Shown here: positions 31,711 through 39,870 of the stretch, piece after piece
How the letters are laid out: every line of letters begins with the position of its first letter
Numbering within the stretch: position 1 is the first letter of the stretch
Program-made: the position numbers and the translations under genes
Notes under the pieces: generated by a model
Told to the model about the DNA's origin: nothing
Database searches by the model: none
What the model saw: only the letters and a program-made list of their open reading frames with translations
Source: an uncultured Treponema sp.
GTDB taxonomy: Bacteria > Spirochaetota > Spirochaetia > Treponematales > Treponemataceae
DNA length: 58,516 nucleotides
NCBI RefSeq assembly: GCF_934725225.1
Contig: NZ_CAKVAM010000008.1
Span: 1-58,516, forward strand
Reading direction: 5' to 3'

Positions 31711-32532
31711 ATGAATACGATTATTTTAACAGTTGTTGTTGCTCTGCTGATTGGTTTTATTCTTGGCACGCTTCTGGGACTTTTTAAAAAAATATTTTCA
31801 GTTGAAGTTGATCCAAAAGTTTCCCAAGCAAGAGAAGCTCTTCCCGGAGCTAACTGCGGAGGCTGCGGATATGCCGGCTGCGATTCGTTTGCTGTGGCTG
31901 TCGTAAAAGGTGAAGCTCCTGCGAACGGTTGTGTTGCGGGCGGACCATCAGTTTCAGCGGCGTTAAATAAAATTTTGGGCTTGTCAGGCGATGAATCTGA
32001 TTCTGCAAAAAAGGCTGCGGTTCTTGCTTGCCACGGAACAAATGAATGCGCCGGAACAAAAGGAATTTACAACGGCGTTCAGACTTGCAAAGCCGCTCAG
32101 CTTTCAGTGAATGGAACAAAACTTTGCGCTTTTGGCTGCATCGGTCTTGGCGACTGCGTTTCGTCTTGTCCGTTCGGCGCATTGTCAATGGGAAATGACG
32201 GGCTTCCTCATGTTGATTATTCAAAATGCGTTGGCTGCGGAAAATGTGCAAAGGCTTGTCCGAAAAAACTTTTCAGCATTACAAACATTGAAGTAAAAGG
32301 TCCTGTCGCGCTTTGTTCTTGCCATAACGACAACAAGCCTCAGATTAGAAAAGATTGTTCTGCCGGATGCTTTAAATGCGGAATCTGCGCAAAAAAATGT
32401 CCTGAACAGTGCATCGATCTTTCTTCTGGAATTCCTGCGATTGATTATTCAAAATGTACAAGCTGCGGAACTTGCGTTTCCTCTTGTCCTGACAAAGTTT
32501 TGAAATTCATGCAGGAACTTACTGCTGTATAA
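31711..32532 (+). CDS. rnfB: Rnf complex subunit RnfB
   Basis: Protein of 273 residues, the electron entry subunit. One N-terminal helix precedes the 4Fe-4S region GANCGGCGYAGCDSFAVAVV, and further ferredoxin-like clusters follow (CVSSCPFGAL, CVGCGKCAKACPKKLF, CFKCGICAKKCPEQC, CTSCGTCVSSCPDKVL). It accepts electrons from reduced ferredoxin. GGAGG lies upstream of the ATG. It ends the six-gene operon; a 54-codon gene and nhaC follow without a terminator. Confidence 0.95.
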   Translation: MNTIILTVVVALLIGFILGTLLGLFKKIFSVEVDPKVSQAREALPGANCGGCGYAGCDSFAVAVVKGEAPANGCVAGGPSVSAALNKILGLSGDESDSAKKAAVLACHGTNECAGTKGIYNGVQTCKAAQLSVNGTKLCAFGCIGLGDCVSSCPFGALSMGNDGLPHVDYSKCVGCGKCAKACPKKLFSITNIEVKGPVALCSCHNDNKPQIRKDCSAGCFKCGICAKKCPEQCIDLSSGIPAIDYSKCTSCGTCVSSCPDKVLKFMQELTAV

Positions 32533-32559
32533 AATTTGTTTTATAGATAGGAGGTTTCT

Positions 32560-32724
32560 ATGACAAATGTTCAGGTCATAAAAGAACTGACAAATTTAAA
32601 AACTTATTGTTCTGCAACTTCTTTGGATGTTGTTGAGTATGCAATAAAAGTTTTTCAGAAACTTGAAAGCTGCGGAATTTCAGAACCGCTGGAAACTGAA
32701 TTTAAGAAAGAGGAAGAAAAATGA
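32560..32724 (+). CDS. small protein (54 residues) between rnfB and nhaC
   Basis: Starts ATG 7 bases after a perfect AGGAGG at 32548-32553 and ends in a TGA that overlaps the nhaC start (ATGA). Begins MTNVQVIKELTNLKTYCSAT and ends in an acidic, Lys/Glu-rich tail. It has two Cys residues, is predicted helical and has no membrane segment. The strong ribosome-binding site and the stop-start overlap indicate it is translated and coupled to nhaC. I do not recognise a family. Confidence 0.75.
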   Translation: MTNVQVIKELTNLKTYCSATSLDVVEYAIKVFQKLESCGISEPLETEFKKEEEK

Positions 32725-34214
32725 TAGGAACATTTTGGTCTTTAGTTCCGCCGGTCGTGGCGATTTGTCTGGCACTTATAACAAAGGAAGTTTATTCTTC
32801 TTTATTCATCGGAATTTTAATTGGCGGTCTTTTTTATTCAGGATTCAGTTTTGCAGGAACAATAAATCACGTTTTTAAAGACGGATTCGTAGGTTCCCTT
32901 TCTGATTCTTACAATGTCGGAATTTTGATTTTCCTTGTCATTCTTGGAATAATGGTTGCGCTTATGAACAAGGCTGGCGGTTCTGCGGCTTTTGGTGAAT
33001 GGGCAAAAAAACGCATAAAGTCAAAAAAAAACGCGCAGATTGCAACTATTTTTCTTGGAATAATTGTTTTCATTGACGACTATTTTAACTGCCTCACAGT
33101 CGGAAGCGTAATGCGCCCTATTACAGACAGATATAAAGTTTCAAAAGAAAAACTTGCTTATCTTATTGATTCGACTGCGGCTCCAGTTTGCATTATTGCG
33201 CCTATCAGTTCTTGGGCTGCGGCGGTAACAGGATTTGTTGAAGGCGAAGACGGATTTCAGCTTTTTATAAAAGCGATTCCTTATAATTTTTACGCGCTTC
33301 TTACAATTTTTGCTCTTTTTGCGATTGTCATTTCCGGCGTTGATTTTGGTCCTATGAAAGGCTTTGAGGCTTTGGCATCTTCATCTTCTTCCAATGAACT
33401 TGAAGAGGAAAAACTTCCGACTGCAAAAGGAAAAGTTTTGGATCTTGTGTTCCCGATTATTTCGCTTATTATTTTCTGCGTAATCGGAATGATTTATACA
33501 GGCGGATTTTTTGCTTCAGGCGAAGAGCACCGCGGATTTGTTGCAGCTTTTTCTGGCTGTGATGCTTCCGTCGGACTTATGTACGGTTCTTTCGGCGCGC
33601 TGATTTTGACTTTGATTGTTTTTGTTCTGCGCCGCGTTTTGAGCTTTAAAGACTGCATGTCTTGTATTCCGGACGGATTTAAAGCAATGGTTCCTGCAAT
33701 TTTGATTTTGACGCTTGCCTGGACTTTGAAATCCATGACGGATAGCCTTGGCTCAAAAGAATTTGTTTCATCATTTGTTCAGACTTATGCTTCCGGAATG
33801 CTGAATTTCCTTCCTGCGATTGTATTTGTAATCGGCGCGTTCCTTGCATTTGCGACTGGAACTTCTTGGGGAACTTTTGGAATTCTTATTCCGATTGTAG
33901 TCGCCGTTTTCAATGGAAGTGATTACAATCTGATGATTATTTCAATTTCAGCGTGCATGGCTGGAGCTGTTTGCGGAGACCACTGCTCGCCGATTTCTGA
34001 CACAACTATAATGGCAAGTGCTGGCGCGGAATGTGTTCACGTGAACCACGTTAATTCGCAGCTTCCTTACGCGCTTTCTGTTGCAGGCGTTTCTTTTGTC
34101 TGCTACTTGATTGCCGGACTTGTAAAAAATCCGATTCTTCCTATTTTATTCGGAATGGTTGTAATTGCCGGATTTTTGTTTTTCCTTAAAAAACATCAGA
34201 AAGCAGAAGCTTAA
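32721..34214 (+). CDS. nhaC: Na+/H+ antiporter, NhaC family
   Basis: Polytopic membrane protein of 497 residues. Family segments include SLVPPVVAICLALITKEVY, IVFIDDYFNCLTVGSVMRPI (with the paired Asp in a membrane region), SWGTFGILIPI, and CGDHCSPISDTTIMASAGA near residue 425. It exchanges sodium for protons at the cytoplasmic membrane. Behind the rnf operon, it would link the Na+ or H+ gradient made by Rnf to the other ion. A close relative could carry another substrate, so specificity is an inference. Confidence 0.85.
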   Translation: MIGTFWSLVPPVVAICLALITKEVYSSLFIGILIGGLFYSGFSFAGTINHVFKDGFVGSLSDSYNVGILIFLVILGIMVALMNKAGGSAAFGEWAKKRIKSKKNAQIATIFLGIIVFIDDYFNCLTVGSVMRPITDRYKVSKEKLAYLIDSTAAPVCIIAPISSWAAAVTGFVEGEDGFQLFIKAIPYNFYALLTIFALFAIVISGVDFGPMKGFEALASSSSSNELEEEKLPTAKGKVLDLVFPIISLIIFCVIGMIYTGGFFASGEEHRGFVAAFSGCDASVGLMYGSFGALILTLIVFVLRRVLSFKDCMSCIPDGFKAMVPAILILTLAWTLKSMTDSLGSKEFVSSFVQTYASGMLNFLPAIVFVIGAFLAFATGTSWGTFGILIPIVVAVFNGSDYNLMIISISACMAGAVCGDHCSPISDTTIMASAGAECVHVNHVNSQLPYALSVAGVSFVCYLIAGLVKNPILPILFGMVVIAGFLFFLKKHQKAEA

Positions 34215-34227
34215 ACTCAGGAGTGTA

Positions 34228-34265
34228 ACAAAAACTTTGACTGAAATAGCGTCAAAGTTTTTGTT
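34228..34265 (+). terminator. strong hairpin after nhaC
   Basis: AACAAAAACTTTGAC pairs with GTCAAAGTTTTGTT (one bulged A) around TGAAATAGC. The 3' arm itself supplies the U-rich end. Probably ends the rnf-nhaC transcript. Confidence 0.65.
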
Positions 34266-34268
34266 CAC

Positions 34269-34378
34269 AAGTTTGCGTTGCAAACTTCCTTTATCAAGTG
34301 CATATTCTCATTTCATTGCGAATATGCTTAAAAAGCCAAATCGGAAATTGAAATTTCCTCATTGACTTTTTATTGGAG
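34269..34378 (+). promoter_or_regulatory. structured leader of uraA, related to the one before the DtxR-type gene
   Basis: Stems are AAGTTTGC/GCAAACTT (34269-34287), GCATATTC/GAATATGC (34300-34327, loop TCATTTCATTGC), and AAAAAGCCAA/TTGACTTTTT (34330-34371) with an inner GGAAAT/ATTTCC. The GGAG ribosome-binding site follows at 34375. The stretch from TCATTT to AAAAAG is nearly identical to 7489-7516. Confidence 0.55.
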
Positions 34379-34383
34379 TAAAA

Positions 34384-35679
34384 ATGTCTAATGATAATTT
34401 AAATGCGGTTTATGATGCGCGTACTTTGGGAAAGCCTAGAATGCTTGCGCTTGGTGTTCAGCATATGTTTGCAATGTTTGGCGCAACAGTTCTTGTTCCG
34501 CAGCTTACGGGGCTTAGCGTTTCTTCTACGCTTTTGTTTGCTGGAATCGGAACTCTTATATTTCACTTTTTTACAAAAGGAAAAGTTCCTGCTTTCTTAG
34601 GCTCGTCATTTGCATTCCTTGCAGGCTACATGACAATTGCCCCGAACGGTGAAAAACATCTTTTGCCTTATGCGTGCCTTGGTGTTGCTTGTTCTGCGGC
34701 TTTGTATTTTCTGCTTGCTGTTCTTGTAAAAGTTTTCGGTGTAAAAAAAGTAATGCGCTTCTTTCCGCCGGTTGTTACAGGTCCGATTATAATTTCGATT
34801 GGACTTACACTTTCACAGTCGGCAGTAGACAATTGCTCAAGAAACTGGCTTGTTGCTTTTTCTGCTGTTCTTGTAATTGTTGCCTGCGTTATCTGGGGAA
34901 AGGGAATGATAAAAATTATTCCGATTCTTCTTGCGGCTGTTGTTTCTTATGTCTTTGCTGGAATCCTTGGCGAAGTTGATTTCACTTCTGTAAAAAACGC
35001 AGCTTGGATTGGACTTCCGGTTCTTAAAGAAAACACAGTTTTTGCAATTTTTGAAAATCCAGACACTTCATTGATTATAACTTCTATAGTTACAATTGTT
35101 CCGATTGCGATTGCAACAATGATGGAACACATCGGAGACATTGCCGCAATTTCTTCAACTGTAAACAGAAATTATTTTGAAAATCCCGGACTTCACAGAA
35201 CACTTTTCGGCGACGGACTTGCAACTCTTGTAGCCTCACTTTTCGGCGCGCCTGCGAACACAACTTACGGCGAAAACACCGGCGTTCTTACTTTGTCAAG
35301 AGTTTACGATCCGCGTGTAATCAGAATTGCTGCGGTTATTGCGATTTTGTTTTCATTCTCTCCAAAGTTTGCGGCGTTAATAAGCGCGATGCCAGCTGCG
35401 ACTTGCGGCGGAATTTCAATTGTTCTATATGGAATGATTTCCGCAGTCGGCGTAAGAAACATTGTTGAAAGCCAAGTTGATTTCAAGGATTCACGCAACG
35501 TAATTATTGCGGCGTTGATTCTCGTTCTTTCAATCGGAATAAAATATAGTTCCGCTGGCGCTGTAAATATTCACATCGGCGGACTGACTCTCGGACTTTC
35601 CGGCTTGGCGACTGGAGCTTTGGTTGGAATCATTTTGAATATGCTTTTGCCTGAAAAAAAGGCTTCGGAAAAAGAGTAA
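34384..35679 (+). CDS. uraA: uracil permease
   Basis: Membrane protein of 431 residues of the NCS2 nucleobase family. LALGVQHMFAMFGATVLVPQ opens the first helix, FLGSSFAFLAGY is the uracil-site helix, and the signature around TTYGENTGVLTLSRV near residue 300 contains the Glu that binds uracil in UraA. It imports uracil with protons. The downstream upp gene makes a two-gene salvage operon. Confidence 0.93.
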   Translation: MSNDNLNAVYDARTLGKPRMLALGVQHMFAMFGATVLVPQLTGLSVSSTLLFAGIGTLIFHFFTKGKVPAFLGSSFAFLAGYMTIAPNGEKHLLPYACLGVACSAALYFLLAVLVKVFGVKKVMRFFPPVVTGPIIISIGLTLSQSAVDNCSRNWLVAFSAVLVIVACVIWGKGMIKIIPILLAAVVSYVFAGILGEVDFTSVKNAAWIGLPVLKENTVFAIFENPDTSLIITSIVTIVPIAIATMMEHIGDIAAISSTVNRNYFENPGLHRTLFGDGLATLVASLFGAPANTTYGENTGVLTLSRVYDPRVIRIAAVIAILFSFSPKFAALISAMPAATCGGISIVLYGMISAVGVRNIVESQVDFKDSRNVIIAALILVLSIGIKYSSAGAVNIHIGGLTLGLSGLATGALVGIILNMLLPEKKASEKE

Positions 35680-35682
35680 TTT

Positions 35683-36318
35683 ATGGAAAATAAAAATGTA
35701 GTTTTTTTAAATCATCCGCTGATTCAGCATAAAATTTCAATGCTCCGTGATGAAAAAACTGGAACAAATGAGTTCAGAAAACTTGTTGAAGAAATTGCAG
35801 TTTTGATGGGCTACGAAGCTTTGCGCGATCTTCCAGTTGAAGATGTTGAAGTAAAAACTCCGATTGAAACTTGCAAAACTCCGATGCTTTCTGGAAAAAA
35901 ACTTGTTGTTGTTCCGATTCTTCGCGCCGGACTTGGAATGATGAACGGAATGCTGACTCTTGTTCCTTCCGCAAAAGTCGGGCACATCGGTTTGAGCCGC
36001 AACGAAAAAACTCATCAGGCTGAAGAATATTACTGCAAAATGCCGGATTCTCTTGATCAGCGTCAGATTGTAATTGTTGATCCGATGCTTGCAACTGGAG
36101 GCTCGGCAGTTTCCGCAGTTGATTTTATAAAAAAGCGCGGAGGAAAAAACATAAAATTCATGTGCATAATCGCAGCTCCAGAAGGCGTTGAAGTTTTAAC
36201 GAAAGCGCATCCCGATGTAAAACTTTTCATTGGACATCTTGACCGCTGCCTGAATGAAAACGCATATATTTGTCCTGGCCTTGGAGATGCCGGCGACAGA
36301 ATTTTTGGAACAAATTGA
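35683..36318 (+). CDS. upp: uracil phosphoribosyltransferase
   Basis: Protein of 211 residues converting uracil plus PRPP to UMP. It starts FLNHPLIQHKISMLRDEKTG, has VVPILRAGLGMMNGML, the PRPP-binding loop IVDPMLATGGSA near residue 128, and CPGLGDAGDRIFGT at the C-terminus, which binds uracil. Normal full length. It lies 3 bases after uraA. Confidence 0.97.
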   Translation: MENKNVVFLNHPLIQHKISMLRDEKTGTNEFRKLVEEIAVLMGYEALRDLPVEDVEVKTPIETCKTPMLSGKKLVVVPILRAGLGMMNGMLTLVPSAKVGHIGLSRNEKTHQAEEYYCKMPDSLDQRQIVIVDPMLATGGSAVSAVDFIKKRGGKNIKFMCIIAAPEGVEVLTKAHPDVKLFIGHLDRCLNENAYICPGLGDAGDRIFGTN

Positions 36319-36339
36319 TTCCTATTAAAAAACGAAAAT

Positions 36340-36372
36340 TTCATGCTTCGTTGATTTTTGGCGGAGCATGAA
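36340..36372. terminator. hairpin between upp and alaS
   Basis: TTCATGCTTCG pairs with CGGAGCATGAA (one wobble) around an 11-base loop. No U-tract follows on the plus strand; on the minus strand a T-rich tract does. It probably marks the end of the uraA-upp transcript. Confidence 0.45.
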
Positions 36373-36379
36373 TCCACAA

Positions 36380-36408
36380 TTGACTATTTAAGTATTTAGT
36401 TTTACTAT
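36380..36408 (+). promoter_or_regulatory. alaS promoter close to the start codon
   Basis: TTGACT at 36380-36385, 17-base spacer, TACTAT at 36403-36408. The ATG is 8 bases further on and no Shine-Dalgarno sequence exists, so the mRNA should have almost no leader. Confidence 0.6.
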
Positions 36409-36416
36409 AGATTGTT

Positions 36417-38234
36417 ATGACTGCAAACGAGTTACGTTCAAAATATATTGAATTTTTTAAATCAAAGAACCATGTTGAAATTTCTGGTCAGTCTTTGATT
36501 CCAGAAAATGATCCATCAGTTTTGTTTACAACCGCCGGAATGCATCCGCTTGTTCCGTATCTTTTGGGAGAAAAACATCCGGCCGGAACACGTCTTACAG
36601 ATTACCAGAAATGCATCCGCACAGGTGATATTGATGAAGTTGGCGATCCAAGCCATCTTACTTGTTTTGAAATGCTTGGAAACTGGTCTTTGGGCGATTA
36701 TTTTAAAAAAGAATCAATCGGATTTTCTTACGAATTCCTTACAAGCCCAAAATGGCTCGGTCTTGATCCGCGTAAAATTTCTGTTACAGTTTTTGCCGGT
36801 GATGAAAATGCTCCGCGCGACGAAGAAGCTGCAACTTACTGGAAAGAAAACGGAATGCCACAAGACAAAATTGCATATCTTCCTGCAAGCGACAACTGGT
36901 GGGCAGCAGGTCCGACAGGTCCGTGCGGTCCTGATACTGAAATTTTCTACTGGGTTGGTGAAGGTCTTCCGCCGGCCGGCTCAAACAAAGGCACAGACAG
37001 CGAAAACTGGATGGAAATCTGGAACAACGTTTTTATGCAGTACAACCGCATTGATGAAAAGACTCTTGTGCCGCTTCCAAAGAAAAACGTTGACACGGGA
37101 ATGGGACTTGAACGCACAAACTGTATTCTGCAGGGAAAAACATCTGTTTATCTTACAGAAGTTTTCCAGCCAATCATTGCAAAAATTGAGGAACTTTCTT
37201 TCTATAAATACGGCACGGATGAGGAAAAGGACAGAAGCGTCCGCATTATCGCAGACCATTCACGCTCGGCAGTTTTTATTCTTGGCGACCAGAAAGGAGT
37301 TTCTCCTTCAAATGTCGGCGCGGGCTACGTTCTTCGCCGCTTGATTCGCCGTGCAGTCCGCCACGGAATGAAGCTTGGAATCGAAAAGAATTTTCTTGCG
37401 GAAATCGCGCAGGCGGTAATCGAAAATTTCAAGTGCGCATATCCGGAACTTGAGCAGAACAAGGAAAAGATTTTCACGGAGCTTTCCGCGGAAGAGAACA
37501 AATTCCGCGACACGTTGCGCAAGGGCGAGGCGGAATTCCAGAAGCTTCTTCCGAACCTGATGAAAAATCCCAAGAGGGAAATTTCAGGAAAAATCGCATT
37601 CAGGCTTTACGACACATTCGGATTCCCGCTTGAACTTACTCAGGAACTCGGAGCGGAAAACGGATTCACCGTTGATGTCGAGGGATTCAAGGAAGCGGAG
37701 CGCAAGCATCAGGAGGCTTCAAAAACTCAGGATGCAGGAGCCGCAAAGGGCGGACTTGCCGAACAGTCGGACACAACCACAAAATATCATACGGCGACCC
37801 ACCTGCTCCAGCAGGCGCTTGTCAATGTCCTTGGAGACAAAGTCGCGCAGAAAGGCTCGAACATCACAAATGAGCGTATGCGCTTTGACTTCACGTTTGA
37901 CCGTCCGATGACGAAAGAGGAAATCCAGAAAGTCGAGGACATTGTGAACGAGCAGATAAAAAAAGATTTGCCGGTTACAATGGAAGTCATGCCGCTTGAA
38001 AAGGCGAAGGCAGAAGGAGCACGCGCCCTGTTCACGAACAAATACGGCGAGGACGTAAAAGTCTACACAATCGGTGAAAAAGACAACTGGTTCAGCAAGG
38101 AAGTCTGCGGAGGTCCGCACGTTCAGCATACAGCCCAGATTGGAGAATTCAAAATCCAGAAGGAGCAGTCATCTTCCGCAGGAGTGCGCAGAATCAGAGC
38201 TGTAATTTCCGGTGGACTTCCGCTTGAAAAATAG
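36417..38234 (+). CDS. alaS: alanyl-tRNA synthetase, short form
   Basis: Protein of 605 residues against about 875 in E. coli. The class II catalytic core (MTANELRSKYIEFFKSKNHV, then SVLFTTAGMHPLVPYLLG and WMEIWNNVFMQYNR) and the editing domain with both zinc-type motifs (HTATHLLQQAL and CGGPHVQHT) are complete. The protein stops right after the editing domain, so the C-terminal oligomerisation/C-Ala (DHHA1) part is absent. The 3' half from about 37400 is visibly richer in G+C and uses more GAG, GTC and GAC codons than the 5' half. Confidence 0.93.
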   Translation: MTANELRSKYIEFFKSKNHVEISGQSLIPENDPSVLFTTAGMHPLVPYLLGEKHPAGTRLTDYQKCIRTGDIDEVGDPSHLTCFEMLGNWSLGDYFKKESIGFSYEFLTSPKWLGLDPRKISVTVFAGDENAPRDEEAATYWKENGMPQDKIAYLPASDNWWAAGPTGPCGPDTEIFYWVGEGLPPAGSNKGTDSENWMEIWNNVFMQYNRIDEKTLVPLPKKNVDTGMGLERTNCILQGKTSVYLTEVFQPIIAKIEELSFYKYGTDEEKDRSVRIIADHSRSAVFILGDQKGVSPSNVGAGYVLRRLIRRAVRHGMKLGIEKNFLAEIAQAVIENFKCAYPELEQNKEKIFTELSAEENKFRDTLRKGEAEFQKLLPNLMKNPKREISGKIAFRLYDTFGFPLELTQELGAENGFTVDVEGFKEAERKHQEASKTQDAGAAKGGLAEQSDTTTKYHTATHLLQQALVNVLGDKVAQKGSNITNERMRFDFTFDRPMTKEEIQKVEDIVNEQIKKDLPVTMEVMPLEKAKAEGARALFTNKYGEDVKVYTIGEKDNWFSKEVCGGPHVQHTAQIGEFKIQKEQSSSAGVRRIRAVISGGLPLEK

Positions 38235-38295
38235 TTTTGTAACCGAACTGAATAATAACTGTTTATTAATAAATGAATTAAAAGGATGAATCTTC

Positions 38296-39375
38296 ATGAA
38301 AAAATTTTCTATTGGATTATTGATTTTATTTGCTGCATTTGGAGCTTTTGCCCAAAGTGATTTGCAGCCTCTTGCAGTTGTAAAACTTAATAAATCAGAA
38401 ACAATTACTGTAAAGCAGTTGAAGACGCGCGCAAGTTTCATTCAGAAGCAGTACGGAATGGAATCTCTTCCTATTGAACAGAAGCAGGCTCTCTTGGAAA
38501 ATCTTATCGCTGAAAAACTGATTACTCAGGCAGCGGCAAAAGAAGGGCTTTCTGTTACAGACAGTCAGGTTGATGACGCTTTCTTGAATACTTTTAGCCA
38601 GCAGCTTGGAACTCGTGTTTCAGAAGCTCAGCTTGAAGACTTGATTAAAAAGCAGGCTGGAAAATCCTTGGATGAATATATAAAAGAATACAGCGGAATG
38701 TCAAAGTCTGAATACAAGGCTTACTTGAAAAATCAGCTTATAATTCAACAGTATGTATTTTCAAAAAAGCAGTCTGAAATTCAGGCGGTAGCTGCAACTG
38801 ATGAAGAAATCCGCAACGCTTACGAAATGAACAAGTCAACTTTTGTTTGGAACGACATGATGAAGCTTTTCCTTGTTATGGTTCCAAAGGGAAGCAATGA
38901 TATGGCTGCCCGCGCTTTGGCAACAGACTTGAGAAACAAATACAAAGGCGATTCAAAAAAATCCGAAGAAATTAAAAATTCAAATGAAAACGGAACTAAT
39001 TACAGAGCAGGCGACATTACAGTTGCAAAAACAGCTCAGCAGGCTCAGCAGCTTGGATGGTCAATTGACAAGCTTAATGAGCTTTTTGGAAAATCCGCAG
39101 GTTATCTTTCTGAAGTTACAGAAACTGCTTCTGACTTCCAGTTTTACGCTGTTCTAAAAAAGTACGATGCAAAAATGCTTTCAATCAGCGATGTTGTTCA
39201 GCCGGAAACAACTGTAACTGTTTACGATTATTTGAAGCGCAACATTACTTCTCAAAAACAGAGCCAGTATTTTACAGAAGCCGCTCAGGAAATTTCAAAG
39301 TCGCTTGACATTCCTTCAAATGTTGACCGCAAAAAAACAGGCGATGCTCTTAAAAAGCTCCTTAATTGGCAATAG
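38296..39375 (+). CDS. SurA-like periplasmic chaperone / peptidyl-prolyl isomerase
   Basis: Protein of 359 residues with a Sec signal peptide ending GAFA-QS. The next 150 residues match the SurA N-terminal chaperone domain (LENLIAEKLITQAAAKEGLS, then DSQVDDAFLNTFSQQLG). A parvulin-like segment follows from about residue 195 (KLFLVMVPKG) but lacks an obvious complete catalytic set, so isomerase activity is uncertain. It probably escorts outer-membrane proteins. AAAGGATGA precedes the ATG. Confidence 0.75.
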   Translation: MKKFSIGLLILFAAFGAFAQSDLQPLAVVKLNKSETITVKQLKTRASFIQKQYGMESLPIEQKQALLENLIAEKLITQAAAKEGLSVTDSQVDDAFLNTFSQQLGTRVSEAQLEDLIKKQAGKSLDEYIKEYSGMSKSEYKAYLKNQLIIQQYVFSKKQSEIQAVAATDEEIRNAYEMNKSTFVWNDMMKLFLVMVPKGSNDMAARALATDLRNKYKGDSKKSEEIKNSNENGTNYRAGDITVAKTAQQAQQLGWSIDKLNELFGKSAGYLSEVTETASDFQFYAVLKKYDAKMLSISDVVQPETTVTVYDYLKRNITSQKQSQYFTEAAQEISKSLDIPSNVDRKKTGDALKKLLNWQ

Positions 39376-39384
39376 GAGTTTGCT

Positions 39385-39870
39385 GTGTCCAGAAGAAATG
39401 GTCGTATTTTTGCGGTTCAGGCTTTGTATTCCTATGATGTCGGCAAGGCGTCTCTTGAAGATTTGCTGAAGCTTGAATGGCTGAAAGAAGATTCTGAAAA
39501 TAATCCAAACGGAAAATTTGTTCTGCCCGAAACTGTAACGGAAAATCCTGAAAGTGAAGATTTTTCCCAGTCGCGGGCTGAATCTTATGATTTTGCGCGT
39601 TTGCTGATTTCAGGAACAATAAATCATATTCAGGAAATTGATGAAAAAATAAAGGCGCATTTGACTGCGAATTGGAATTTTGACCGCTTGAACAGAGTTA
39701 CACTTTCAATTTTGCGTATCAGCGTTTTTGCCTTGCTTTATCAAAAGGAGCTTAAGCCAACAATAATTATTGATGAAGCCATTGCAATTTCAAAAGAATT
39801 TGGAACAGACGATTCTTTTAGATTTATAAATGCAATTCTTGATACAATCAGCAAAGAAGAGGTAGCGTGA
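39385..39870 (+). CDS. nusB: transcription antitermination protein NusB
   Basis: Protein of 161 residues, all helical. RRNGRIFAVQALYSYDVGK opens the RNA-binding fold, and the C-terminal NRVTLSILRISVFALLYQ and PTIIIDEAIAISKEFGTDDS are family signatures. It joins NusE at boxA of rRNA transcripts. The start is GTG behind AGGAG. Its stop overlaps the next gene (GTGA). Confidence 0.92.
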   Translation: MSRRNGRIFAVQALYSYDVGKASLEDLLKLEWLKEDSENNPNGKFVLPETVTENPESEDFSQSRAESYDFARLLISGTINHIQEIDEKIKAHLTANWNFDRLNRVTLSILRISVFALLYQKELKPTIIIDEAIAISKEFGTDDSFRFINAILDTISKEEVA

